Shown: positions 36,441-45,638, counted from the first letter of the stretch. The stretch: 64,000 nt of DNA from an uncultured Pseudoruegeria sp. (GCA_947498155.1 CANMJD010000011.1:1-64000); one strand, 5' to 3'. Program-made: numbers and translations. The notes: generated from the letters alone by a model not told the origin.

Positions 36441-37595
36441 CTAGTCTCCCTTATTTGTGTGTTGTGCGGCCTCAAAGGCTGCAAGTGCATACTCCGGCGG
36501 GGTATTCCCGTCCGGTGAAGTTGGAACGGCAACGCGGCCATCGGTGATGACGGCCTGCGCGCCCGACAGGCTGTAAAGCGGCGAGGCGTCGCCCCGATCG
36601 ACGAATTCGACCAGCGGATCGACCTGTTTCGCCGCCGCCATGGCCAGTGCCCAAGGCTGTTCGCAGGTATTGTGCAGGATCACCTGCGTGCCGCTTTGGG
36701 CGGCGTGATCCATGACCGGCAGCATTTCACTGATGCCCCCTGCCCAAGCCACATCCGGCTGCAAAACCCCGACCACGCCACTGCGCATCAAATCGGCGCA
36801 ATCGGCGGCCGAAAAGGCAAAGTTCCCCAGTGCCAGTGCGATCGACGGGTCCATTTCACGGCGCAGCCGTTGCAGGCCCTCGATGTCCTGCGGCGCAATC
36901 GGATCTTCGATCCACAGCAGGCCCAGATCCGCCGTCGCTTCGGCAAAACGCAGGGTGTACTCCACATCCCACGCCAGAAAAGCGTCGATCATGATCGGCA
37001 CATCCGGCCCTGCGGCCTCTTTGAAGCGCCGCATCAAGGCAACGTTCTCTGCCAGCCCTTCTTTGCCCGATTCCGGACCATAGGGGGCTGCCGCTTTCAT
37101 CCCGTGCCAGGGTTTGCCCGTGTGGGCCTCTGGCTGCGGGGTGGTGGCATAGGTGCGCAGGCTGTCCGCCTTGGCCCCGCCCAGCAGATCGACCAGCGCT
37201 TTGCCTTGGGTCTTGGCCTGCAAATCCCAAAGCGCGATGTCGATACCGGCCACCGCCATCATCGCAAAGCCGGACCGGTCAAACGGCAGCAACGCGTTGA
37301 TAAGCTGCTTGTTCAGATCGTCGATATCGTCAAAGCTTTCGCCTTGCAGCAAGCCCGCCAGATGGCCGTTGATGATCAGGGCAACGACTTCGCCGCAGTT
37401 TGTGCAACTCCAACCGACCACGCCATCCGTGCTTTCGATGCGGACAAAGACCTTTTTGGTCGGCCACATCCAGCTGGCGCGATGGGCCGCGAACCGTGGA
37501 AACTGTGACATCGGCGAAGCAATACGGCTGGTTTGCAGCGCTTGCTTCTGAAAGCCACAGTCCACGGCCCGCGCAGAGATCGAGGCGATCTTCAT
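36441..37595 (-). CDS. Rhamnonate dehydratase-like enolase-superfamily protein with altered metal ligand
   Basis: 384 residues. Resembles the L-rhamnonate dehydratase subgroup: [10 protein letters not shown] near residue 25 (compare HIATPMSKY), [12 protein letters not shown] at 166-177 and Asp204 (MIDAF), Glu230 (WIEDP). The third metal ligand, normally Glu in a GE pair, appears as Asn258 in ALGNFAFS; the later His in ILHNTC is kept. It may bind metal differently, catalyse another reaction or be a degenerate partner of the enzyme at 34209. ATGA overlap with the permease upstream. Confidence 0.78.
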   Translation of the reverse strand: MKIASISARAVDCGFQKQALQTSRIASPMSQFPRFAAHRASWMWPTKKVFVRIESTDGVVGWSCTNCGEVVALIINGHLAGLLQGESFDDIDDLNKQLINALLPFDRSGFAMMAVAGIDIALWDLQAKTQGKALVDLLGGAKADSLRTYATTPQPEAHTGKPWHGMKAAAPYGPESGKEGLAENVALMRRFKEAAGPDVPIMIDAFLAWDVEYTLRFAEATADLGLLWIEDPIAPQDIEGLQRLRREMDPSIALALGNFAFSAADCADLMRSGVVGVLQPDVAWAGGISEMLPVMDHAAQSGTQVILHNTCEQPWALAMAAAKQVDPLVEFVDRGDASPLYSLSGAQAVITDGRVAVPTSPDGNTPPEYALAAFEAAQHTNKGD

Positions 37596-38449
37596 CCCTT
37601 AACCGCTCCGGCCAGAAGACCACGGGTAAAGTAGCGCTGCCCAAAGAGGAAGATCAGCATGATCGGCATCGCAACGATGGTTGCAGCGGCCCCGACATAT
37701 TGGAATTCCAGAGTAAACAATTCGACAAAGCTGGCCAGACCAATGGTCACGGTCTTGTTTTCGTTGGATTCCAGCAGGATCGAGGCAAAGGCAAATTCGG
37801 ACCATGCGCCAACAAAGTGCCACATCGCAGCGGTGATCAGCGCCGGTGTTGCCAAGGGCAGCACCACCATCACCATGCTTTGCAACCGGCTGGCCCCGTC
37901 CATCATCGCGCTTTCTTCCAGCTCTTTCGGAATTTCACGCAACGACGACGCAATGATCCATGTCGCAAAGGGCAGTCCGAAGGCACTGTACAAAAGCACC
38001 AGACCCAAGCGGCTGTCCTGCATGCCGATCATGCTCATCAAACGGTAGGTCGGCAGAAGGAGCGCCGCGCCCTGGAACATCCGGCTGATCAGCAGCCCGC
38101 CCAGGATCAAATCGCGCCCCGGGAACTGGAGCCGGGCAAAGGCGTAGCCCGCAAGGGTGCCAAAGACCAGCACCAGAACCGTGGAGGAGACCGCGATAAA
38201 GAAGCTGTTGCCAATCAGGCGGGGCCAATCCAGCAGCTGACCCTTTTGGTGGGTCGGAGAGAACAGCGCCTTATAGGCATCCAGCGTTGGCGCTTCGGGC
38301 CAGAAGGAGATCGGCAGTTGCACCAGTTCGGATTCGGTGCGGAAAGATGCCAGAAACAGCCAGAACACCGGAAACAGGATATAGGTGGCGATTACGATGC
38401 CCGCGAGGCTGAGCATAATCCAGTAGAGAGTACGGGGTTGCTGGTTCAT
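37592..38449 (-). CDS. ABC transporter permease, CUT1 type (MalG-like)
   Basis: 285 residues, six helices, EAA loop KELEESAMMDGASRLQSMVMVVLPLATP. Partner of the MalF-like permease upstream, with ATGA overlaps on both sides. Confidence 0.88.
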   Translation of the reverse strand: MNQQPRTLYWIMLSLAGIVIATYILFPVFWLFLASFRTESELVQLPISFWPEAPTLDAYKALFSPTHQKGQLLDWPRLIGNSFFIAVSSTVLVLVFGTLAGYAFARLQFPGRDLILGGLLISRMFQGAALLLPTYRLMSMIGMQDSRLGLVLLYSAFGLPFATWIIASSLREIPKELEESAMMDGASRLQSMVMVVLPLATPALITAAMWHFVGAWSEFAFASILLESNENKTVTIGLASFVELFTLEFQYVGAAATIVAMPIMLIFLFGQRYFTRGLLAGAVKG

Positions 38450-39330
38450 TTTGATCCCTCCGAAGCCCAGGAACGGCGGTTCACGTAAAGGTAAAGCGCA
38501 ACAATAGAGACCAGCATCACAAGGTTCACCACGGACATGGCCGATGCGACGCCCCAGTTGAAGAATTCAAAGCTCTGCTGGTAGATATAGGTCGACATGA
38601 TTTGGCTGGCGTTGGCGGGTCCGCCCCCTGTCATGATCCATGGCAGCGCGAATTCAGCTGTAATCCAGATCATCGAAATCACCGTGACCGCGGTCAGCGA
38701 GAACGCGATATTAGGCAAGGTGACAAAGCGGAACCGTTCAACAGCATTGGCGCCATCGATACGGGCGGCTTCCATCTGATCATCCGGCACCGAGCGGATC
38801 GCGGCACAAAGGATCAGCGCCACCAGCGGCATCTTGCGCCAGATCAGCACAACCACCAGCACCCACATGACCTTGTCCGGGTCCCCCAGAAAGGAAACCG
38901 TCTCATTGGTGAGGCCCGACGATTGCAGGGTTTGCCCGACAATGCCGACTTGGCCATGCAGCATCCATTTCCACGCCATCGCGGTCACCACATCAGGCAA
39001 CACCCACGGCAGCAGGATCAAGGCGCGCAGCCAGCCGGTCAGTTTGGAATCGACCGCCAGAAAGGTCCCTACGGCCAGACCCACGGTAACGCACATCAGC
39101 GTGCCACCGAGAATCCAGATCGCGGTGTTTTTCAGAACAAGGCCGAAAACAGGGTCTGCGGCCAAGGTTTTAAAGTTGATTAACGTGCCGAAGCCACGCT
39201 CCTGCCCCATCACAACCTGTGTGAGACTGAGCGTCGCGACGTTGTAGGTTGGCCCGACAACAAATGCGACAACAGCGGCCACCACCGGAAGAATTAAGGC
39301 GTACGCTAGCAGACGATCGCTTTTAAGCAT
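38446..39330 (-). CDS. ABC transporter permease, CUT1 type (MalF-like)
   Basis: 294 residues, six helices, EAA loop DDQMEAARIDGANAVERFRFVTLPNIA. Contains a periplasmic stretch between helices 1 and 2 with TQVVMGQERGFGT. Follows the binding-protein gene by 39 bp. Confidence 0.88.
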   Translation of the reverse strand: MLKSDRLLAYALILPVVAAVVAFVVGPTYNVATLSLTQVVMGQERGFGTLINFKTLAADPVFGLVLKNTAIWILGGTLMCVTVGLAVGTFLAVDSKLTGWLRALILLPWVLPDVVTAMAWKWMLHGQVGIVGQTLQSSGLTNETVSFLGDPDKVMWVLVVVLIWRKMPLVALILCAAIRSVPDDQMEAARIDGANAVERFRFVTLPNIAFSLTAVTVISMIWITAEFALPWIMTGGGPANASQIMSTYIYQQSFEFFNWGVASAMSVVNLVMLVSIVALYLYVNRRSWASEGSK

Positions 39331-39369
39331 CGTCGGGCCCTCCTTTTTTAGTTCAGTTTATGCGGGTGT

Positions 39370-40683
39370 TTAGCCGCGGATCAGATCGATTTGGGTTTGT
39401 GCCGCTTTATTGGCTTCATCCAGTGCTTCCTGCGCTGTTTTCTGCCCCAGAACCGCCTGTTGGATGGCTGTGCCAAGCGCGGATTCAATGGCGGAAACAC
39501 CAATGAAACGTGGCATAGGCTCTGCACCTTCAAACAGTTTACCGGCATTATAAGCAGACACCCAATTCGGCCATGCTTCTTCCAGCTCCGGATTGTCCCA
39601 CGCGGCTTTGCCCGATGGGATACGCGCGATCTCAGGCTGACCACCCCAGATTTCAAGCTGCTCGTTCTGCGACCAGAAATCGATGTACTCTGCAGCGGCT
39701 TCTGGGTTTTCAGAACGCGAAGACACCATCAGCATGGCGGTCGCATCCATGATCGCGCTGACCGGCTCGAAACGACCAGACGCCGTGTCGGGACGTGGCA
39801 GCGGGACACCCGTCCAACGCACACCTTCGCTTACACCCCATGGGGTATTCAGCCAGGACAGGCCGATCCACATGGCGCTACGGCCTTGGCCGAACAGCTG
39901 GGCAGTGTCGCGGAAGAAGGTTTCAGTCAAAGAGGTCGGCGCCGGTGTGGAGCCATCGGCAATCAGGTCCAGATAGAACTGCAGCGCATCAACAACGCCG
40001 GGCTCGTTCAGGGTCACTTTACCGGTTTCTTCGTCAAAGATCCGCCCGCCGTTGGCATAGACCAGACCTTCGAAAATATTGATGTCCACAGGCGCGGTGG
40101 TCACGGGGAAAGCAATGCCCGGACGGTCCGGTTTTGTCATCGCTTTGGCGTATTCACGCAGCTCGCTCCAGGTTTCTGGCGGACGGTCGAAACCGGCCTC
40201 TTCCAGCGCATCCAGATTGATCGCAAGGAAGCTGGCCATGTCGACATAGGTCGGCAGACCATAGAGTTTGCCGTCGTGCATACCGGATTCCAGAACCTCG
40301 GGCACGATGCGCTCTTTCCAGCCGTCCATCTTGTCGCCAGCGATGTCATCCAAGGGCTGCAACATGCCAAAGCCGACAAACTCCGGCAAATCCTGACCAA
40401 AGGCCACGATCACATCGGCCAAACGGTTGGTTTGGAAACCGGCAAGAATTTTTTGACGGCGAATCTGACCATTGAAATAGGAATATTTCAGATCAACATC
40501 GGGGTTTGCGGCAAGAAACGCATCGTTGCGCAGCGCCCATTGCTCGACTTCCTGTGGTGTGCCGCCGAATTTCCAGACCGATACAGACCCCTGTGCAGCC
40601 TGCGCAGACATCGGCAGCATAGACGCTGCACCTACGGCTGCGGTCGTTCCCAAAAATCTTCTGCGACTCATTGAATTAGACAT
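39370..40683 (-). CDS. Tat-exported sugar-binding protein, family 1
   Basis: 437 residues from ATG 40683 (GGGAGG upstream). Twin-arginine signal SRRRFLGTTAAVG ending near AQA, so it is exported folded, unlike the Sec-type binding proteins of the other importers here. Mature part is a family-1 extracellular binding protein with YGLPTYVDMASFLAINLDALEEAG and WIGLSWLNTPWG. First gene of the third importer operon, under the LacI operators at 40737-40797. Confidence 0.9.
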   Translation of the reverse strand: MSNSMSRRRFLGTTAAVGAASMLPMSAQAAQGSVSVWKFGGTPQEVEQWALRNDAFLAANPDVDLKYSYFNGQIRRQKILAGFQTNRLADVIVAFGQDLPEFVGFGMLQPLDDIAGDKMDGWKERIVPEVLESGMHDGKLYGLPTYVDMASFLAINLDALEEAGFDRPPETWSELREYAKAMTKPDRPGIAFPVTTAPVDINIFEGLVYANGGRIFDEETGKVTLNEPGVVDALQFYLDLIADGSTPAPTSLTETFFRDTAQLFGQGRSAMWIGLSWLNTPWGVSEGVRWTGVPLPRPDTASGRFEPVSAIMDATAMLMVSSRSENPEAAAEYIDFWSQNEQLEIWGGQPEIARIPSGKAAWDNPELEEAWPNWVSAYNAGKLFEGAEPMPRFIGVSAIESALGTAIQQAVLGQKTAQEALDEANKAAQTQIDLIRG

Positions 40684-40736
40684 TTTATTCCTCCCTGAAT
40701 TGCCAACATGGCACTCCGCTAATTGCGAATACCGAC

Positions 40737-40756
40737 AATGATACACGAGCATCATT
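40737..40756. promoter_or_regulatory. LacI-type operator 1 of the deoxy-sugar locus
   Basis: Palindrome AATGATACACGAGCATCATT with arms AATGAT/ATCATT around a central CG. Lies between the divergent binding-protein and LacI genes. Confidence 0.7.
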
Positions 40757-40779
40757 AGGTATTGACGGAAGTTATGACC

Positions 40780-40797
40780 AATGATACTCGTATGTCA
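40780..40797. promoter_or_regulatory. LacI-type operator 2 of the deoxy-sugar locus
   Basis: AATGATACTCGTATGTCA, sharing the AATGATAC half with operator 1; centres are about 42 bp apart, four helical turns. Probably bound by the LacI protein encoded at 40885. Confidence 0.6.
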
Positions 40798-40884
40798 ACG
40801 AAAAATTTGAACCTTGTCTCACACCGGTTCATGCATCACAACCGATGCATTGAATCATCGTAATAAGAAGAAAGTGAAAAAGGC

Positions 40885-41904
40885 ATGGCACAGGATCAGC
40901 ATAAGAAAGCAACTCTAAAGGACGTCTCAAAGGCGGCCGGTCTTTCGCTGATCACGGTGTCGCGGGCCCTGCGCAAGCCCGAAACCGTTCATGCCGACAC
41001 CCGCGCCAAGGTCCAGCGCACCATCGAAGAAATCGGCTATGTGCCAAATCTCGCGGCGCGCTCGTTGAAATCGCAGAAATCCGACATGATCGGCGTGGTT
41101 GTTCCGATCCTCGCCAGCTCTTTGTTTGCCGATTTTGCTCAGGGCGTTAACGGCATTCTGGAACCACGCGGCCAGCAAATGCTTTTGGCGGTCAGCGACT
41201 GGAGCCCGCAAAAAGAAGAAGAAGCCGTACGCACCTTTATCGCCCGTCAGGCCGATGCGATCATCGTGACCGGTTTTTCCCACAGCAAAGGCACCAAACG
41301 TCTGCTAGAGCAATTCAACGGCCCGGTCGTAGAAGCCTGGAACCTGCGCGACGAAGCCATCGATATTGCCGTGGGGTTTGACAATTACAACGCCTCCGCC
41401 GACATGACCCGCTACCTGATTGACAGCGGCTATCAGAACATCGTGCTGGCCGGCGGCGCCTCTAATAACAACGATCAGTCAGACGACCGGACCCGTGGTT
41501 TCACCGAAACCATGCGCAACGCACAGCGCGAGATCGCCGCCGATACCATCGTTACCTACGACACACCCGCGTCGCTGGAATCCGGCCAACGGCTGATTCG
41601 CGATCTGCTGGCACGCGACCACAAACCGGATGTGGTGTTCTTTACCGCTGAACTACCTGCACAAGGGGCCGCGCTTTGGTGTCTGTCCCAAGGCATCCGC
41701 GTCCCCGAAGACATTGCCATCGCCGGTTTCGGTGACCTGAGCCATTCCGCCCTGATGCCCACGCCCCTGACCACGGTGCGTATCAAGGGCCGCGCTTTGG
41801 GCGAATGCGCCGCAACACAAGTCGTTGAACGTCTAGAAACCGACATCACCCCAAGCCGTATCCACGATCTCGGGTATGAATTAATGATTAGGAAAACAAC
41901 ATGA
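40885..41904 (+). CDS. LacI/GntR-type (LacI family) transcriptional regulator
   Basis: 339 residues. Helix-turn-helix ATLKDVSKAAGLSLITVSRALRKPETV, hinge region YVPNLAARSLKSQKS and a sugar-binding-like effector domain ending LTTVRIKG. First gene of the plus-strand set with a Gfo/Idh dehydrogenase, SDR and amidohydrolase, and divergent from the importer, so it most likely controls both arms. The GntR (gluconate operon repressor) subgroup of LacI proteins is the closest in appearance. Confidence 0.9.
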   Translation: MAQDQHKKATLKDVSKAAGLSLITVSRALRKPETVHADTRAKVQRTIEEIGYVPNLAARSLKSQKSDMIGVVVPILASSLFADFAQGVNGILEPRGQQMLLAVSDWSPQKEEEAVRTFIARQADAIIVTGFSHSKGTKRLLEQFNGPVVEAWNLRDEAIDIAVGFDNYNASADMTRYLIDSGYQNIVLAGGASNNNDQSDDRTRGFTETMRNAQREIAADTIVTYDTPASLESGQRLIRDLLARDHKPDVVFFTAELPAQGAALWCLSQGIRVPEDIAIAGFGDLSHSALMPTPLTTVRIKGRALGECAATQVVERLETDITPSRIHDLGYELMIRKTT

Positions 41905-41954
41905 CCCATGCTCCGCAGTCCTCTACCACACTGTTTCAGGCGGTTTTGTCATGA
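41901..41954 (+). CDS. Possible 17-codon coupling ORF
   Basis: Starts with an ATG overlapping the LacI stop (ATGA) and ends with TGA overlapping the next ATG (ATGA), bridging an otherwise 46-bp gap. No recognisable product. It may simply couple translation of the dehydrogenase to the regulator, or be a remnant of a lost gene. Confidence 0.3.
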   Translation: MTHAPQSSTTLFQAVLS

Positions 41955-43006
41955 TTCGGGCGGCGGTGATCGGCGCAGGGCATTTCGCCTACCGTATGCA
42001 TATTCCCCAACTGGCCGCCCGCAAAGAGGTGATTCTAGACAGTGTCTGTCGCCTTGGAGAGAAAGAGCTCACCCTGATCAAGGATGAATTCGGCTTTGAA
42101 TTTGCCACCGAAGACTGGCGCGAGGTGCTGGACCGCGACATCGACATCGCGGTGATCGCCTCTCCGCATCATCTGCATTTCGATCAGGCCAAGGCGTTTC
42201 TCGAAAAGGGCTGTCATGTGCTGGTTGAAAAACCCATGTGCCTTGATCCGGCCCAAGCCTGGGAGCTGACCCGCATCGCCGACGCCGTTGGCCGCGAAAT
42301 GCTGGTGGCTTACGGCTGGAATTACAAACCCGGACTGGATGCGGCCCGCGATATGATCGCCCAGATCGGCCCGATCGAACATGTGGTCTGTCACATGGCC
42401 TCCTTTACCCGCAGCATCTTTTCCGGTGGCAGTCTGGCCCGCTGGGAACATATCGCGATCCAGCCCGATCGCAGCACATGGGAATCGCCCGATCAGGGCG
42501 GCGGCTATGCCTATGGGCAGCTGTCCCATGCTTTGGGCATTCTTTACTGGCTGACCGATCTGCGGGCCGAAAACGTGCGGGCAATGGTGTTCAATTCCGA
42601 CAAAGGCATCGATCTGCATGACGCCGCAGCGGTGCGTTTTGAAAGTGGTGCCACCGGCGTGCTTTCGGGCAGCTGCGGGATTTCCCATGGCCACGGCTTT
42701 GAAGTCGACATTCGCATTTATGGCACAGAGGGCTCTGTTGTGCTGGATATTGAAACCGAACGGCTAGAGCTGAAACTGCCGGATGGCGTTTCCGAGGTCG
42801 CGCAGGTTCCCGCGGGCGCATGGACCTATAATTGCGAAGATCCGCCCAACATGCTGGTCGATATCGCCCTTGGCAAAGGCCACAACGAAAGCCCCGGCCA
42901 TGTCGGTGCCCGTGCGGTCGAAACCCTCGATGCGCTGCTACGCTCTGCCGAGGCGGGCGGGCAAGCATTCAACATCAATCTAAACCAGAAGGCATCTACC
43001 TCATGA
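41951..43006 (+). CDS. Gfo/Idh/MocA-family NAD(P)-dependent oxidoreductase
   Basis: 351 residues. Rossmann start AAVIGAGHFAYRMHIPQL, IASPHHLHFDQAKAFLEKGCHVLVEKPM with the EKP motif, and an alpha/beta C-terminal domain with GGGYAYGQLSHALGILYWL (catalytic His region). Oxidises sugars or cyclitols, here possibly the imported aldose to its lactone. Coupled by overlaps to neighbours on both sides. Confidence 0.87.
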   Translation: MIRAAVIGAGHFAYRMHIPQLAARKEVILDSVCRLGEKELTLIKDEFGFEFATEDWREVLDRDIDIAVIASPHHLHFDQAKAFLEKGCHVLVEKPMCLDPAQAWELTRIADAVGREMLVAYGWNYKPGLDAARDMIAQIGPIEHVVCHMASFTRSIFSGGSLARWEHIAIQPDRSTWESPDQGGGYAYGQLSHALGILYWLTDLRAENVRAMVFNSDKGIDLHDAAAVRFESGATGVLSGSCGISHGHGFEVDIRIYGTEGSVVLDIETERLELKLPDGVSEVAQVPAGAWTYNCEDPPNMLVDIALGKGHNESPGHVGARAVETLDALLRSAEAGGQAFNINLNQKASTS

Positions 43007-43743
43007 GCCAATTTGAAAATCAGACCGCGATCATCACCGGTGGCGCACAAGGCATTGGCCGCGCCGTTGCCGAACGGCTGGCCAAAGAAGGTGCCCGCAT
43101 TGTCATCTGGGACCGCGATGCCGAACTTGCACAGGCAACCGCCAAAGAACTCGGCGGCGGTGCCTTTAGCTGTGCGGTGGACATTTCCAGCTGGGATAGT
43201 GTCGAATCTGCTCTCAAAGAGACCCTCGCCCAGTCCCCCCGCATCGACATTCTGGTAAATTCTGCCGGTATCGCCGGTAGCAACGCCCCTGTGGATGAAT
43301 ATCCGGTGGCGGAATTCCAGTCGATCATCAACATCAACCTGATGGGGGCCTTTCACGTCAACCGCGCGGTGGTGCCGACGATGAAAGCGCAGAACTATGG
43401 CCGCATCGTCAATATCGCCTCGGTCGCAGGGAAAGAAGGCAATCCCAATGCCTCGGCCTATTCGGCCTCTAAGGCCGGTGTTATCGGGCTGACCAAATCC
43501 TTGGGCAAAGAGCTTGCCGGAATGGATATCGCGGTTAACTGTGTGACGCCCGCCGCCGCGCGCACCCGGATTTTCGATCAGATGGCGCAGGAGCATATCG
43601 ATTACATGCTGTCCAAAATCCCACGGGGTCGTTTCCTGGAACTGGACGAGGCCGCGGCGATGATCACCTGGCTCTGCACCGCTGAAAACAGCTTTACCAC
43701 TGCCTCGACCTTCGATCTTTCCGGCGGTCGCGCCACCTACTAA
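43003..43743 (+). CDS. SDR-family sugar (acid) dehydrogenase
   Basis: 246 residues from ATG 43003, the start that begins the Rossmann strand; the long frame upstream overlaps the previous gene and is rejected. GGAQGIGRAVAERL cofactor motif, NSAGIAG, YSASKAGVIGL active site. In L-fucose or L-rhamnose oxidation, SDRs act either as the first sugar dehydrogenase or as 2-keto-3-deoxy-fuconate/-rhamnonate 4-dehydrogenase; the presence of an FAH hydrolase in the locus favours the second. Confidence 0.87.
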   Translation: MSQFENQTAIITGGAQGIGRAVAERLAKEGARIVIWDRDAELAQATAKELGGGAFSCAVDISSWDSVESALKETLAQSPRIDILVNSAGIAGSNAPVDEYPVAEFQSIININLMGAFHVNRAVVPTMKAQNYGRIVNIASVAGKEGNPNASAYSASKAGVIGLTKSLGKELAGMDIAVNCVTPAAARTRIFDQMAQEHIDYMLSKIPRGRFLELDEAAAMITWLCTAENSFTTASTFDLSGGRATY

Positions 43744-43763
43744 CCCAGCCATAGGGGAACCAG

Positions 43764-44675
43764 ATGCACCCAACCTTTCTTGACGGTCTCGAGGTCGTGG
43801 ACTCCCACCACCACTTCTGGGATTTGCACCGGTTCCCCTATTCTTGGCTAGCACCCAACGCCCCCCCTGCCCGCTTTGGCAGTAAGGCCAGCATCGCAAA
43901 AAACTATCTCCCGCCGGACTATCTGGCGGATATGGCTCCGATAAACCTTGTCGGGTCGGTCCATGTGCAGGCCAATTGCGGCGCGGCTGATCCGGTCGCC
44001 GAAACCCGCTGGCTGCAAGAACTTTCCGATTCCACCGGCTGGCCCTCTGCGATCATCGCCGAGGTCGATCTTTGTGATCCCAACGCCGAAACCATCATCA
44101 AAGCTCATGCCGCATACCCGGCCCTGCGCGGTATCCGCACACCGGTGGCTTGGGATGAGGCAGGCCGTTGGCGTGTGGCAAAATACCCGCAGGTACTGCA
44201 CAGCCCGCAGTTTCGCGCACAGATGCCGCTGCTGGCTGAACTAGGGCTCTGTCTGGAGATGGTGGTTGTCCCCGCCCAGCTAGGCGAGCTGGCCGATCTG
44301 GCGCAAAGCCATCCCGACGTGTGCATTGTGGTCAATCATTTCGCCACGCTGGAACCCGATCAGCCCGAGAATGCCGACGACTGGTATCGCGGGATCACAG
44401 GGCTGGCGGAACGGCCGAATGTCCAGATGAAACTTTCGGGGCTCTGGACTGCGGATAAGGGCTGGTCTGCCGACCTGCTGCGCCCCTTTGTCGATCACCT
44501 GATCAGCCACTTCGGCGCGGATCGTATCCTGTATGGCTCCAACCTGCCGGTCGAAGGGGTCAACTGCCCGCTGCCCCAACAAATCGCCCAGTTAGCTAAG
44601 ATTCTGGCCGATCAGCCAAAAGACGTGGTGCAGAAGATCTTCGCCCAGAGTGCACGGCGCGTATACAGGCTCTAA
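43764..44675 (+). CDS. Amidohydrolase-family lactonase (L-fuconolactone/rhamnonolactone hydrolase-like)
   Basis: 303 residues, amidohydrolase 2 type. N-terminal metal motif DSHHHFWD, then HVQANCG, a central VVNHFA, KLSGLW and C-terminal ILYGSNLPVEG with Asn in place of the usual Asp of the D-P/W motif. Related proteins open sugar-acid lactones. Last gene of the plus-strand arm; the stop codon is inside a perfect 12-bp hairpin. Confidence 0.82.
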   Translation: MHPTFLDGLEVVDSHHHFWDLHRFPYSWLAPNAPPARFGSKASIAKNYLPPDYLADMAPINLVGSVHVQANCGAADPVAETRWLQELSDSTGWPSAIIAEVDLCDPNAETIIKAHAAYPALRGIRTPVAWDEAGRWRVAKYPQVLHSPQFRAQMPLLAELGLCLEMVVVPAQLGELADLAQSHPDVCIVVNHFATLEPDQPENADDWYRGITGLAERPNVQMKLSGLWTADKGWSADLLRPFVDHLISHFGADRILYGSNLPVEGVNCPLPQQIAQLAKILADQPKDVVQKIFAQSARRVYRL

Positions 44676-44696
44676 TCCGGCCTCTAGAGCCTGTAT
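44663..44696. terminator. Hairpin ending the deoxy-sugar locus / replication module boundary
   Basis: Perfect 12-bp stem ATACAGGCTCTA (44663-44674) with TAGAGCCTGTAT (44685-44696) and a 10-nt loop, overlapping the amidohydrolase stop and lying 13 bp from the stop of the convergent replication gene. Probably a bidirectional terminator although no long T-run follows. Confidence 0.65.
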
Positions 44697-44708
44697 TGGC
44701 CCCAAAGC

Positions 44709-45410
44709 CTAGGCCTCAGGCCAGAGCACAACCACATCGCTTATCCCACGGTCCACGGTCTGACAGGCCGCCAGAAGGCGCGGCAGGAAATGGGTGGAAA
44801 TATATTCCGCATGAAACCGGCTGGGCGCTTGCAGGGTCAGCCGTCCACCGGCCCGCTGGCGTCGGGTCAGGGCGCGAAACCACGCCCCGTAATTGCCCGC
44901 ATCCTCGCGGTGGAGGACCGCCTGCGCCAAGGCCCAATCTTCGCCGCTTTGCACATCCGGCGGCGGCACATGGCTGGTCACAGACAAGGGCACGACCTCA
45001 GCCCCCGTCGCCGCAGGGGCGTCCTTGCGCGACAGGCGTTGATCAAAATCCGGCCCCACATCCGGCCAATGCGGTTGCGTATCGCGCAGGATCAGATCAA
45101 TCGCCAGCCCGTATTCGGTCACCCTGCCCCGCACGCCCTGACGTTTCACCACCAGCCAGCCCATCGCCCGCAGCTTGGCCATTTCACGTTTCACCGTGCG
45201 TTCATCGACCTGCCACATCCGCGCAATTTCACGCTGCCCCACCGCAAGCTCATCGCGCGCCCAGTTATAGCGGGCAGTGATCAGGGTCATCAGGCGCAGA
45301 ATAAGCCGTTGCGTGCCTTTGGAACTGCCAAGCGCGAGGGTCCCCATGGCCGTTAACAGGTCATACTTGAGCGCGGAAGCTCCCTGCCCTATTGGTTTCT
45401 TGGCAATCAT
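44709..45410 (-). CDS. DnaA-like plasmid replication initiator (Rhodobacterales type)
   Basis: 233 residues from ATG 45410 (AGAGAG upstream); the frame is open to 45485 (TTG) and an ATG at 45464 lacks an SD. Conserved start ALKYDLLTAMGTLALGSSKGTQRLILRLMTLITARYNW, a winged helix around residues 50-105 (ELAVGQREIARMWQVDERTVKREMAKLRAMGWLVVKR), and a C-terminal domain (170-230, GNYGAWFRALTRRQRAGGRLTLQAPSRFHAEYISTHFLPRL) resembling the DnaA N-terminal domain. This is the layout of the DnaA-like replicase described for Rhodobacterales plasmids. Divergent from parAB. Confidence 0.85.
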   Translation of the reverse strand: MIAKKPIGQGASALKYDLLTAMGTLALGSSKGTQRLILRLMTLITARYNWARDELAVGQREIARMWQVDERTVKREMAKLRAMGWLVVKRQGVRGRVTEYGLAIDLILRDTQPHWPDVGPDFDQRLSRKDAPAATGAEVVPLSVTSHVPPPDVQSGEDWALAQAVLHREDAGNYGAWFRALTRRQRAGGRLTLQAPSRFHAEYISTHFLPRLLAACQTVDRGISDVVVLWPEA

Positions 45411-45638
45411 TCTTGCTCTCTGCTTTATCCGTCCTTTAATCCCGTGACCAAAGGTGTGCCTCATGACGTTGGGTCTTGGCCCCAATCTGTCGGAAGAATG
45501 CTGAAGAAAGGCTTAACTCAGCGTTTATCCGTTGTTGAGAGCAATTTGCGTCCAGCTGGTCGATTCTGTCAAGCATTGAATCAAACCCAGCCTCTTCCCT
45601 TATCAATTCATATTAAGAATTTTGGTATTAAAGGTATT

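Noticed and set aside
42826..43899. Long minus-strand frame opposite the Gfo/Idh and SDR genes
   Set aside because: Antisense to two conserved genes; no domain.
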